Assembly: GCA_013400155.1 (NCBI GenBank)
Contig: VXBM01000289.1
Location: 434,139-498,138, forward strand
DNA: 64,000 bases
Direction: 5' to 3'
From: Helopsaltes ochotensis
Taxonomy: Eukaryota; Chordata; Aves; Passeriformes; Locustellidae
Shown here: in pieces, positions 49,898 through 61,303 of the stretch
Numbering within the stretch: position 1 is the first letter of the stretch
Layout of the letters: each line of letters starts with the position of its first letter
The notes under the pieces: model-generated
What the model was told of the DNA's origin: nothing
What the model saw: only the letters and a program-made list of their open reading frames with translations
Database searches by the model: none
Translations under genes and position numbers: made by a program

Positions 49898-52800
49898 GTG
49901 GTTGTGTTGTTGTTATTGTTCTGCAACTAATTCAACAAACCTTTTATCTAATTTGATCATATTGACATGTTTTCCAGGTAAATGAATGTGTGTTGCAGAC
50001 TGTGGTGTAAGTGTAAGGCACAAAGACTTAATCTAGAAGAAAAGTTTACCAAAACATGTACATATGTAGATAGTGATATTTCTTTTGATGACTTTTTTTT
50101 CCTCTTAATATTGTGTTGGTAGTCTTTCTTAAAAAATTTTTAAGTTTCTGTCATAATCTGATTAATCATGGGAGCATGTTTGATAACTGCTGTGGTTCAG
50201 GATGCTGATACTGTCCACTTGTACAGGTTTAGAGGCAGTTCTTTTCCCCAGATCCTTCACCATGTGTTTAGCTAAAGATAATATTTTTTTTCTATCTATA
50301 AATGGATCAAGATGTTACTGAAATAAATATTGCATGAACACGGCAGGAGGAAGTTGCTTGTGTCTTGATTATACTCTCATTTGTCACCTGTGCTTTACCT
50401 GCTGTCAGGCTATTCTGTTAGAGACTTCCCCCTTCAGTGTCCTCTCCTCTGGTTACTAGACAGTTACATCTGACAGACACCCGTGACTGCAACATCTGCT
50501 TCTCTTCAGTTAATGCCTATTTTCAGGCTTTATGTCCTCACCTCATTTTGTACATGTGGAGAGACTACAGCATTGGAAGCTAAAAGGGAATAAGCAGAAA
50601 GTGGGGACAGAACAGAAGTGTATCTTGGTCTCTCTGAAGAACTGGAATATTTAGCACCAAGCCAACAAGTGTAATGTCTTTCAATCCAACACGATGAGTG
50701 CTCATTCTGCCTATTATTGTATTTTTAGAATTAGAATTCCTCCCCCACCGTTTGAGAGTTCAAACAGAGCAATAGTATTCCCCATGGAATATGAAGTTAC
50801 ACAGATCATTGCTCTCTGTGAGGGCTTTCAAGTCTCACAACACTCTTGAGAAAGTTTGTTCATGAAACACGTTCATCATCTATTAAATGTGTTCTCCAGG
50901 GAATGGTTGATAATATACAATTAAATAAGATCTGAACACAGAGGATATCCTGAGCAGCTGTAGCCCTCTGGCTAAAATCTTCTTTTGGTGGATGCAGCTT
51001 AAATGAACGTGACGGGAATACTAGCAGATAATAGATAATAAACCTGAAAAGATTCCTCAAGCCCTTCTGTATATCAATGTCACCCTCATCAGAGTTTTTC
51101 AAATCTTTGTCCCATTATACTTTAATTTCATCATGAAAAATAAAAATATAAAAAGAAATAAATTCAATTAGAGGTTTCTTTGAAATGCATTCCAAACATT
51201 AAAGGTCCTGTTTCAAAGCTTTTGATCTCAATAGGTTTTGGATCAAACAAAGACTGTAGGTTCGATCATTTTGTGACTTGCGTATCTGGAACTTGAAGGG
51301 ATGGAAAATGCAGTGAATTTCTATTTGCATGCTCAAAATGCAGTACATACAAAGCAGTTAAAGATGTGATAGACGTTTACCCCTTTGATTTGCTTTAAGG
51401 AAGTCTCAACTGAGAAGCAGTGTTTCATCTTGAGGCATTGAAGTTCTGTAGAAGCTCTTAATTTGACTCGGTTAAGAGCAGGAATGACACCTGCTTGGGT
51501 AAGGAGGGAATGGCATTGTAGGAAGGATCCCAGATGGCTTAGAGCTGTATTTATTTTGTAATTTGAACACTTTTTTTTTTCTGTTTTTATTAAATATATC
51601 AAGAAATACAATGTTGCATTGTTTCCAGTAACATATATTTTTTAAAACTCTCAGGTGATGCTGCAATTACATTTCTAGTGAAGAACGTAGCTGAATGATC
51701 TTTGGGAACACTTATTTTAAAGTTGCAAAGATTCACATGATCATATAAAACTTTCAGCAAAAGGAGTGCTGCTTTTGGTGCATCTTTTTCTGCCCCTTGG
51801 ATATTGTCTGAGCTAAATCTATTTGAGTTTAATGTGTTTAAATTGTTGAACATACTGTTTTCTACTGTTACTGGTAAGAAGATTGCTGTACACAGTGGTA
51901 TAACTGTATTTGTGAAATAGTTTTAGGTAATTTATTATAAAATGTGAGAATCTGAGTTTTTTCTACAGATGGAAATTATTCCATGTTATATTTTTCTCTC
52001 AACTGACAATATGTCCAGAAGTGGCCTGTCTTATCTTAGAGACTTCACAAACAGATGCTTGAGCGACAGAAGATTATACTTCCCGTGTGAAAAATACAGG
52101 GTTATATTTCCTTTGACTCTCAGAGGTCTCTCTGTACAAAGTCTTTGTTCTCCTGGTCTGTAGTCTTTATTTGTATCTTTGGGAAGAAGATGGGATTTAG
52201 ATAACCTTTCTGGGCTGACAATGGGACAGCAGCAGGAGTGTCTTTGATGTATTTGTAAGGCTTCTAGTAAGGCAAGAGACAGTGGTTGATCCTCTTCTAT
52301 GCTATGCAAATAACTTGGGTTATAGTGCATATGCTTGAATTTTATGTCTCTTGTAGACATCCCACAAATTAACCTTCTGTTTTGATTTGGAAACCATTTT
52401 TTCTTGTTCTCTTATGGAAATCTCTACAAATAAGTCGAAAAGGAAACCTTGGAGTTAAAATAAATTCAGCAATAGCTAATTAGATGTTCTAGACCATTCT
52501 GCTGCAGGGCTCTGTGGTACGGTTTCCAGCTCAGTGCATTTTTGTATGCACCCTTTCTTCTCTTGAGCAGTAGGCTTTTTTTGACTGTAATTTTTGTAAT
52601 TATTGTATAGATTGTTCCTTCTGTCAATTCGTATGGAGAGAGTGTGCTTGTAGGATAACATAACTTGGATCCTGGTGGTAAGATATAGTCCCTCAGTGGC
52701 AACCACCTCAGGGCTCCCAGTCTGAGCAGAGGTTAGGGGTTTGCATGACACTTTAGTCCCACTGAATGTTTAAGATCACATTGTTTGGTTCTGTTGGTTT

Positions 52801-55800
52801 TCTGTCTTCTGATTTTTATTGAACACTTTTACTTGGTTTTAAACAAAGACCCCATAAACATCAAAATAACATATCAGCTTTGCTTTCATTTGTGCCACTG
52901 GTAGGTCAGGGGAATTTTTTTTCCTCCTAGTGATATGTAACTGCTTTTAAGAGAGGTCAAAGAGCAGCAGATGCAGCAGATGTCCTGTTGCATATGTTTG
53001 GAGGGATAAGACTTAGGAAGGCATGGTTGTGATTTTCCATTTTTTCATTTTCAGTGCTTGCCACTCTTAGCTATTAATTAGTAGGTACTCTTCTGTGCAA
53101 TTCATTCCATGAAAACATGTTGGTCACTTCCGTTAATGGAACTTCTTGTTTGTCAGAAGCTGTAACTCTGATATCAGCATAGGTCCCTACCAAAATGGAC
53201 GAGATATTGTAAGGAACACACAGTGTTTTCTACCTTTCACAGTTTTGAGCATTGAGTTACTGTCAAAAATAATTATCAGGAAATATCACAAATGTATCAT
53301 AGAGTCTCTAAACAGAAACATAGTAATGTGGTTCTGCAGTCCAATTCCAGATTGTCTTTATGGACTCCTAGGCCACCTTTGGGAGTCTCCCTCTTGGAAT
53401 CCCTGAGTTTTTCCCTCTACTGTCTCACGGACTTTACGGTGCTTGGTATATCACAGGGAGACAGAGATGCTGTGCTACTGTACTTCTTGATTTAGTCTAC
53501 TAGGAATTGCAGGCTCTTCCACAAATGTGGACCACTGAGGTGCAGTTCCCTGGCTGTCAAATACAAATAGTATTTATTCTTTCTAAGGATTATGAAATCA
53601 GAGAAAGAAAAATGGATTTCAATTAGACAGATTTTAGGAATCCATATTGGAAATTATCATCACATTTTATAAAGCCAGCATCATGCAAATGTATTTTAGT
53701 AACAAAAAAGAGGACAGTCACCTCACAGGCTTTCTTGAAATTCACTTCAACAGAATATGTCTGAGCAAGGTTTCTGGGCTGACATGCTAGCTTTGTGTAT
53801 TGCTGGAATTTGTATCCTTGGGGTGTATTGGGTGCCTGAATTAAATGCAAGCAGAGAGCAAAAAGAAATCAAAAATATTTTTTGTCTGTTGTGAGCTAGT
53901 TGTGTTATAGTATGTCTCAAAAATCTTGTTTATAAGAATTTATCATCTTCTCTTGATAATTGTTTTCTGAGTAATAAGAAGTGATAGAAAAAACACTTCT
54001 TAAAAATTACAAGGTTAGGTTCTGTTTCTTAACATGTTTTTATTACATATTGCTGGGAGTCATTCACTGCCCTTAATAGTTTTATTCCATTTCTTTGCGT
54101 GACAGCAGAGATTTGATAAGGAATGTATTATTTCCTTTTTCCTTTAATTTCAGATGAGACGAGAAAGGCTCATGTCTCTGGGGATATTAGTAAAAAGCAT
54201 GTGATTTCCCTGCCTTTGACTGACATATGGCTTATCCAGTCAGCCTGTAATAATCCTTTGCTCTTGTCACATGCTTGTTATAAGATACCCACAAACATAT
54301 GCCTTCTGGACTACTAACAGAATGAAAATTTTAAAAAAGTTAGAAGTTGCAGTTTGTTTTAGTTTATATGATGAAACACCCAGAAAGATTTTGTTATTCT
54401 AAGGTAAATTGATGGGTTTTTTTTTACGTCTTTCGTATAGAAAATTAAGAAAAGAGAACAACATTCCTAATTCTGATCTTTGTGTCCAGCCCTCAATTCT
54501 GCACTCTGCAGCACAAAAGGAAAACTGCTTCCCTGCACATAAGGATGCTGAACAAGCACTGCTCCATGACGTTACATTAGCCCTTAAAGGCTTCTGCTGT
54601 GTCTGTGCAGAACAGAGGCAGAAGCTGGTGCATCTGGGATCCATTTGGCAGTTCCCATTATCACTCATGACTCTGATTGCACATCTTCTTGGCAGCCTCA
54701 CCTGGGAGGGCCAGGAGTGGAAACAATTCAAAGGTGAACTTAGTTCTCAGCCCTGGAAATTCATGACTCAGTAGCAGCAATGTTAGAGGCAGTGTAGTTA
54801 AAACCTGTGTGGCTTCTCCCAGTGATAAATTTGCCAAGCAGGTGTCCTTATTCAGAGCCATGTCAACTGAGAAAAATTCAGCAGTTTTATATGTGCTAGC
54901 AAAGAAAGACCTTTAAAATCTCAGCCATGTGCCCTTGTGTGCTCCGCATCCTTTAGAAGCAGTCTGTTGATGAGTCTGCCGTACCTACATGCACAGGTAC
55001 TTTCAATGTGTTTTATTACATTAACAAAATATTGAAAAAGAAAAGAGACACATCAAAATATATGCATAAAAACTCTTCCAACACACTTCTAGATCGAGGT
55101 CTAGTGAATGGTATGGCACCGTTGAGAAAAAACAGCATTAAGAAATATTGAAATAACAGAATCAGGCAACATCCACCTGTCAGAAGAAGAAGTTTTAATA
55201 ATCTTTGGTACTATGGGTCACATTTCATGAGGACTTTTTTCTGTCTTCTCTGAATAAGACAGCCTGGTTCACTTAATGTGATTAAAGTTTCCTAGATGAT
55301 GCATCAAAATTGTGAAGGCTCTTTTTGTCTCTGGTTACAGTGTGGGTAGCTGTCTTACTATGGTATTTGTCATGTTATCTTATTGGTGTAAGGAAAGGGG
55401 ATCAGGATTTGGAATTAAAGCAGAATTAATGGGGCAACTAAGCAAAAATCAATAGATTAACAGGGGGTTTATTGTGGGTAAGAACTCAGTCATAACATAA
55501 TGCAGTGTTTGTTAATACTGTTTATTTGCTTGCTCTTTGTTTTCATCCTGAGTAATCAAAGCTGTCTTTTCTCTAAGCAACTCTATAGATAGAAAGGGAG
55601 AGTGAGACTATGAAACTCATCCAGTGTCCCAGAACAAACCAGCGGCAAGCCCAGGAAAATATTCCATGCACCAAATTCCTTATGTATCATAGTTCCTTAG
55701 GCAGCCATCCCAGCTAGCCGCTTCCCAGTGTGCAGAAGTATGTGTCTGTATGTTGAAGAGCTACGAGATAATGTTGCAGGAGGAATTGATTAGGAGTAAT

Positions 55801-56479
55801 TTGCCAGGGGAAGGGAGCTGTATTGTGAGCTGTCAGCAAGTAATGAAGCAAGGATGCCAATTGACAGGTGGACCAAAGCATTTTCAGTAGGAGGGAGGAG
55901 GAAATCGGTTCCAAGATGCAATTGCTCTAATTGAGGCTGTGAAGAGATAAATGGGGAAAGTTTGCAACAGCTGGAGACTGCTCTGAAGGAAAACTTTGAG
56001 GGTTTGTTATCTTCTCAGGAGGTCTTTTAGTCACCATGGTGATGCCTCTGGCAGACATCAGCAGGGAGAGAGAAAAAGCAGTGAAACTGAAACCTAAGTC
56101 AAACAAAAGCCCCCAAGTAAAAGGTCCCAGACATATGGTGAGAAAATAAAGAAATAAACATTGCTGGTGATGTTCTTTGAACTGCCACTTGAAAAGAACT
56201 TTAACTGCACATCTGAACAGTGCTGATTACAGGCTCTGTGTAAAAATTTCAGTCATTATACAACAGTGTGTATTGGTCACCAGAAATAGTAGTCCTGTGC
56301 CTGGGATTTTGGGACCTGTATGCACTTCTGGAAGACAGCTTTCTTTTGTGTCCACTAGAAACACATCTGGAAAATTTGATTGGGTGCTTAGGCACTATGG
56401 CTTTGAAGTGAGGATGGTTATTCGAAGGCCTGCTTCAGAACTAGGAGGTGAGAAATAAAAGCATGGAGAGAGCTCATCT
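49897..56479. other. Unique noncoding sequence, possible old SINE relics
   Basis: No gene is supported. Two segments, 50545-50640 and 55585-55680, resemble the core of an old MIR-type SINE (a 'gaaactgag'-like block followed by a 'gtcac'-like and a 'ggcagag'-like block), but the similarity is weak. A 121-codon frame (54409-54774, +) overlaps a 110-codon frame on the opposite strand, and neither is recognisable. Confidence 0.45.
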
Positions 56480-56570
56480 TCATTAGTGCTTTGGCAATGT
56501 TCAGTCAAAGGTTGGACTTTATCATCTTGGAAGTCTTTTCCAATCTTAGTGGTTCTATAATCATTATTTA
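56480..56570 (+). mobile_element. CR1 LINE 3'-end fragment
   Basis: The sequence 'aaggttggactttatcatct' (56508-56527), then 'tggaagtcttttccaatctt' (56528-56547) and 'agtggttctataatcatt' match the last part of CR1: the 'ttggactngatgatctt' block, the 'aggtcttttccaacctta' block, and a degenerate ATTCTATGA-type tail. This is the usual short, 5'-truncated insertion. The 5' limit is uncertain. Confidence 0.85.
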
Positions 56571-59500
56571 TTTCTTGTTGCCCTTGATATTCAGCTTTTT
56601 GGCTTCTTTGTTTCTTCTTTTTTTTCCCCTTCCATTTTCATTGCATTACTTCTAGCTGTTCCTTTTTGCTGCCACCTAGGAAGTTTATCTCCTTTTTCTC
56701 TATAGGAATATTTGAAACACACTCCTAAGATAAACTGTGGGGAGAGTATGTAGCCTTTTTTTCCATTTCCTCAGTCAATCCTTTTAGATGTGGATAATTC
56801 AGACTGGAGCAGAAAGGGAGGTTAACCAATACTTCCATCAGTTTTTCCATTCAAATTGCAAATAGATTGATATAGTGAGTTTAAATTAATTCAGAAAAAT
56901 ACATACATTTAAGATGACTGTGTTTCAACATTATTCACACACATGCTGTTGACTAGCTTATTTTATAGTGGTAGCAGGCAAAATACCACCATTACATCAA
57001 AATACCCTTGGGCTGGTGCTGCAAAAGCCAATGACTAAATTCTATTCCTATATTGGAGATACAGGATGTTTCTGCATGTCAGGATCTCCTGGAATGTCAA
57101 ACTGGATGCAAATGAATTTACTAAGGAACAACAGGAATAGCAAAGAAAAAATGGGAGCTGCAGTAATAGGGTTGTGTGCCTGGAAGCAAAAATAATTTAA
57201 TTTCAGAGCGCTGGATCGATTGTCTTTTTAAGCAGAAATACTTTTCTTCTTGTGTTGCAGTAGTCTCTAGAGAGTCTAGTCAATGGCTGACCTTAAGTGG
57301 TATACATGTGTAACTAGGAACTTCCAAATACTTTTCTTTCTGATTAAATGCTAGTTGCCTTACCCATCATTTCATAATTCACTTCTCATGGGTCTTGTTG
57401 AAGATGTATGTCACAGAAGAAGATCTGGAGGGGAAAACATTGCAATTATTTTATTTTCTGCATACAGAGGGTAGCCTGGAAGGAGAAATAAACATGAGCA
57501 CAATAATCTACGATGCTAATGTTGCCAAAGAAGTAAAACCAAGTTTTGCAGTTTAATTGAAGGAAACAACTTCTTTAGCCTTTCCCCTTGTAATAAAAAG
57601 AGCGATAGCAATATGTTTGCAGTAAAAAAGCATGCTGAAATGCAATATCTTGATTTATGTAGTGCTTAGTGATGGAAATCTCCACATCTGAAAGTGAGAG
57701 CTGAGCAACAATGGAAATTTGTTTTCCTGCAAACTTGTTAAGCAAGATGATGGCATGTTGTTAAATGTACAGGAGGGATCTTGTGTTTTTGTTAGTTGGG
57801 TAAGCGTGTATAGTTACTGCTGTCGTGAGTGTCTCATGTGAGATTTAAATTATTTTTTTTTTCTGCTGGTATTTTCTTAATTTGTTTATTTTGATTCTTT
57901 TTTTTTTCTCCCACAAAATTATTACTAAGTGGTGTGAGGAAAAATCCCAGTACTTTTCTACCCACCAAAGAGCTTGGTTTTCATAATGTTGCATATAGAA
58001 AATAAGCGTAGTGTATCTGCAAATATGGTGGAAAATAGTTACTATCCTAGATAGTTAGTAGTTACTTATTCTTGAGACACCAGCTCCTTTTACCAGTGGC
58101 TGACTGATCTGTTACAAAAATGTATGCAGACCATAGTTCTTATGATGACTGAGCTCAGTGTGGTTATAGTTTCTCAGTGTCTGGGTTGGTTGGTCTTTCA
58201 TGAGTGGACAAGTAACGTTATTTTGGCATCCACTAGTACATGTTCTCTCTTCTTTTCTCTGTAAGGCATTATTTATACCTTCTCCTTGGTGTAGTTCAGC
58301 TGTAGATACACCAGGGCAAATGAACTTGCACGAGACAGCCTTAAACTCCCTCAACACGTACAACCTAATTTGATGTAATTCAGAAAAGAGGATTTTACAT
58401 CTTTTACATTGTTTGGTTTCTAGTCTTTCCACTGGATGGTCTAGTTGCTTTATAAGCCCTAACAGGTCTTCAGTTTCCTTTTGCTCTACCATGATAGTAA
58501 CTGGTTGCTGATAGACTATGCATTATGCCAAAATAACTGGGCAGAAATGTCTATAGTTCTTATCAACTGTGTGTGGTTTAAGTCTATTCTGGCAGTGTTA
58601 TATCAGGATTGCCTTGAAAAAGAAAGATCCATCCCACCCACTCATGGAATACATTGTCACAGAAATATGTGAGTGATGGAGGAAGTTCTGATACATTCTG
58701 TAAGAAGTGGAAATTTCACTGGTAGTGACTTCAGTTTTCCAATGATTGGTTTTCCCCATTATTTCCCCAATACAATATGTTATAGAAGGTATTATATTTG
58801 AATATAAATTAATATGCAAACAGATACTGCTTTGAAGTAGTTTAATGAGCATGATTTCTTTTATAACTAAATATACTTGAATTAAATCACTGACCTGAGA
58901 TGAATTACTCAGATTTATGTTTGTTGCAAGGTCAGAATAACATTCTCTTTTGTTTATGTTTGTAACCTTACTGTTCTGTTGTGGCAATTATTGTCAGCTT
59001 ATCAATTCAGCATTTTATGACTTATGGGATAGTTAAATGGAGATAATAGAAGCCAGAGGCTGTTGTTTAAATATGAATAACTTTGAGGAATAGCAAAAAT
59101 GATACGGAAACCGATTGGATGCAAAAAGAAATAAATTAATGTACAAATGTATGAAGTACTTCAAAGTACGGTATGGAAGCCCACCATTCAAAATAACTTG
59201 TGAACTTTTGAGCAAAGGAAAATGAACCCATGGAACAGCCTGCACCTCTGAGACCATTGAGAAAAAATTGTCTGTTCTTGGAACTTGCTTTCTGTTTTTT
59301 GAACACATCCCAATTTATCAGTACTGAAAGGAAGATGATTCTGTCAGAATGACATGTTGGAAGGACTTCCTTGAAGAAACTGCAGCTCTCATAGGCTTTA
59401 TGAGTATCTTATAGCAGCATTCACTGATGGAAAAGCCAGGAGAATTCTTTAGTAATATTCTCCAGACAAAGGAGCAGAATTAGGAGTTGAATTTGGAGCA

Positions 59501-60059
59501 AAATACCTAAATCAGAAGATTTGACCTATATCTCCAAATCTACAATATGAGGAAGCCCATTCAACTTTGCTAAAATGAAGAAAATATAAGACTAATGAAC
59601 ATGAGTCTAGACCCATTCCACAAGAAGGGAAACACTTTTCTGGATTTGCAGGAAAATGGGACACTATGATACATGTAGCACTGGTCATACTTGATGTGTT
59701 CCTGAAACAATCACCTAACTCAGGAATAGGTCCTGTTCTTTGATGAACTAAGTGGAACAGGAGCTTCTCATTCTGTTTTCAGGCCCTTAAATAGATGAAG
59801 GAATGCTTGCAGGTCCTGAGACTGAATTTTCACAAGGGGAGATCTATTTTTAACAGGAATCTTGAGGACAGCATATGTGAAGAGAGGACATTCTTTCTAG
59901 GAGAAAAGAAATATTAAGATCCAAGAGCCTACATCACACTGTGGCACTTTTATTTTCAATAAATACAGTGAGAAAATGTGAGATACTTGGAAAGAAAATA
60001 GGTGGGAAAAACAAAATCAAATGAAACAGTCAAAAGGTTATTAATGACTGGGGGGAAAA
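56571..60059. other. Unique noncoding sequence
   Basis: Poly-T runs lie near 57851-57861 and 57898-57908. A minus-strand frame of 126 codons (58112-58492) has no recognisable family. The part 59300-60059 immediately precedes the long CR1 copy and might hold more of it, but I cannot recognise it. Confidence 0.5.
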
Positions 60060-61303
60060 GAAAGATAAATGCCACATCTACTAGAGAATTAGAGTAGTCA
60101 GCCTAACACCAGTTTCTGGGAAGACTACTGAGCAAATTTTCCTAGAAGTTACCTGTAAGCACCCAAAGGATGAAAACCTAATTTGGAGTATCCCACATAT
60201 ATTTGCTGCAGGCCAGTTATGCTTGGCCAAACTCATTGCCTTCTGCAATGACACTGGCTCTGTGGATAACGGGTGCAGGACATGTTGTTTACTTTCACTT
60301 CTACAAAGGCTTTGACAGTCTCCTGCAGTATCCCTATACACCAACCTTTCAGATATGGGTTAGGTGGGTGGGAAGTTGACTGGACTTGCTGGTTGAAAGG
60401 GCTGTGCTCAATGGCACAAAGTTCATCGGGCAGTTTATGACTAGTGATGCCCCTCAGGGGTTGATGCTGATGCCAGTATTTTTAATGTTTGTGCTGATGG
60501 CCTCGGTGATGAAACTGCATGTGCTTCTAGCAAATTACCAAACTGGGACAGCCAGTGGTGAGCTGCAATTTGGAGGGACCTCAACAGGTTGGGGAAATGG
60601 GGTCATCATGATGGATCTTATGAAATTTGACAAAAGAAAAAAATGCCAAGTCATCTAGGATGGAGAATTCCTGTGCAAACGGTGGAAGTGGCTGTGTTCC
60701 AACTGAACGGAAGAAAGCAGCTTTGTATAAAAGCATTTAACCATTTGACTTTAGAGTCAGTGATGTGTCCTTGTTTGGAGAGACAATTACATAGTGATCT
60801 GTCTTAGCAAGAATGCTGTCAGCTGGCTAAGGGAATGCTTTCCTACCCTGAAGTCAGTTGTGAGACTACATCTGGAGTACTGAATTCAAATTTGGGCTTC
60901 GTGTTGCAGAAGGCCACAAAGCTGGTAAAAGTGCTGGAAAATATGAGAGAACATGATTTGTTGAGCCCTAAGTGGAGAAAGGGAGGAAAAGCTATGGTTG
61001 TCTTTAATTACCAGACTAGGAGTTTATAGGTAAGACTCGTCTTGGGGATCCACAGAAATAGCATAAGAAGCAACAGGCACAAGATGGAATACAGGAAATT
61101 GTAGCTTACAGAGTAGGACAGTAAAATACTGGAACTGGTTTCCAGTGAAGGAATTGTTGAATGTCCTTTCTTTGAGACATTCAACACTGAAGTAGTTCCT
61201 AAGTGACCTTCTCTTCACTGACCTTGCTTTGAGTTGGAGGAGAGGGGAAACTAAATGATCTCTACGTGTTCCTTGCAGTTATCCAATGGTTCTTTGTTTC
61301 TAA
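60060..61303 (+). mobile_element. Long decayed CR1 LINE (reverse transcriptase and 3' UTR)
   Basis: The sequence is collinear with CR1 from within the reverse transcriptase to the 3' end. The blocks seen are: 'gtcagcctaacaccagtttc' (60098-60117) near the start; a motif A block at 60287-60322; a 'gatgcccctcaggggttgat' block (60447-60466) corresponding to the PQG motif; a segment at 60905-60950 that encodes KATKLVKVLENM, the CR1 'ATKLVKGLEN' region; and a 3' end with 'aaatgatctctacgtgttcc' and a degenerate tail (61253-61303). In motif A the catalytic aspartate codon is replaced by CAC (His) at 60296-60298. Several stops and frameshifts split the frame into short pieces. The copy is an inactive, moderately old relic, longer than most CR1 insertions. 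Confidence 0.85.

Noticed and set aside
49682..49985. Open frames with long poly-Phe or poly-Lys stretches
   Set aside because: They result from the 77-nt poly-T tract.
54399..54774. Overlapping frames of 110 (-) and 121 (+) codons
   Set aside because: Mutually overlapping on opposite strands, with no family match or splice context favouring one of them.
60386..61029. Two plus-strand frames that look protein-like (90 and 64 codons)
   Set aside because: They are pieces of the decayed CR1 reverse transcriptase, not host genes.
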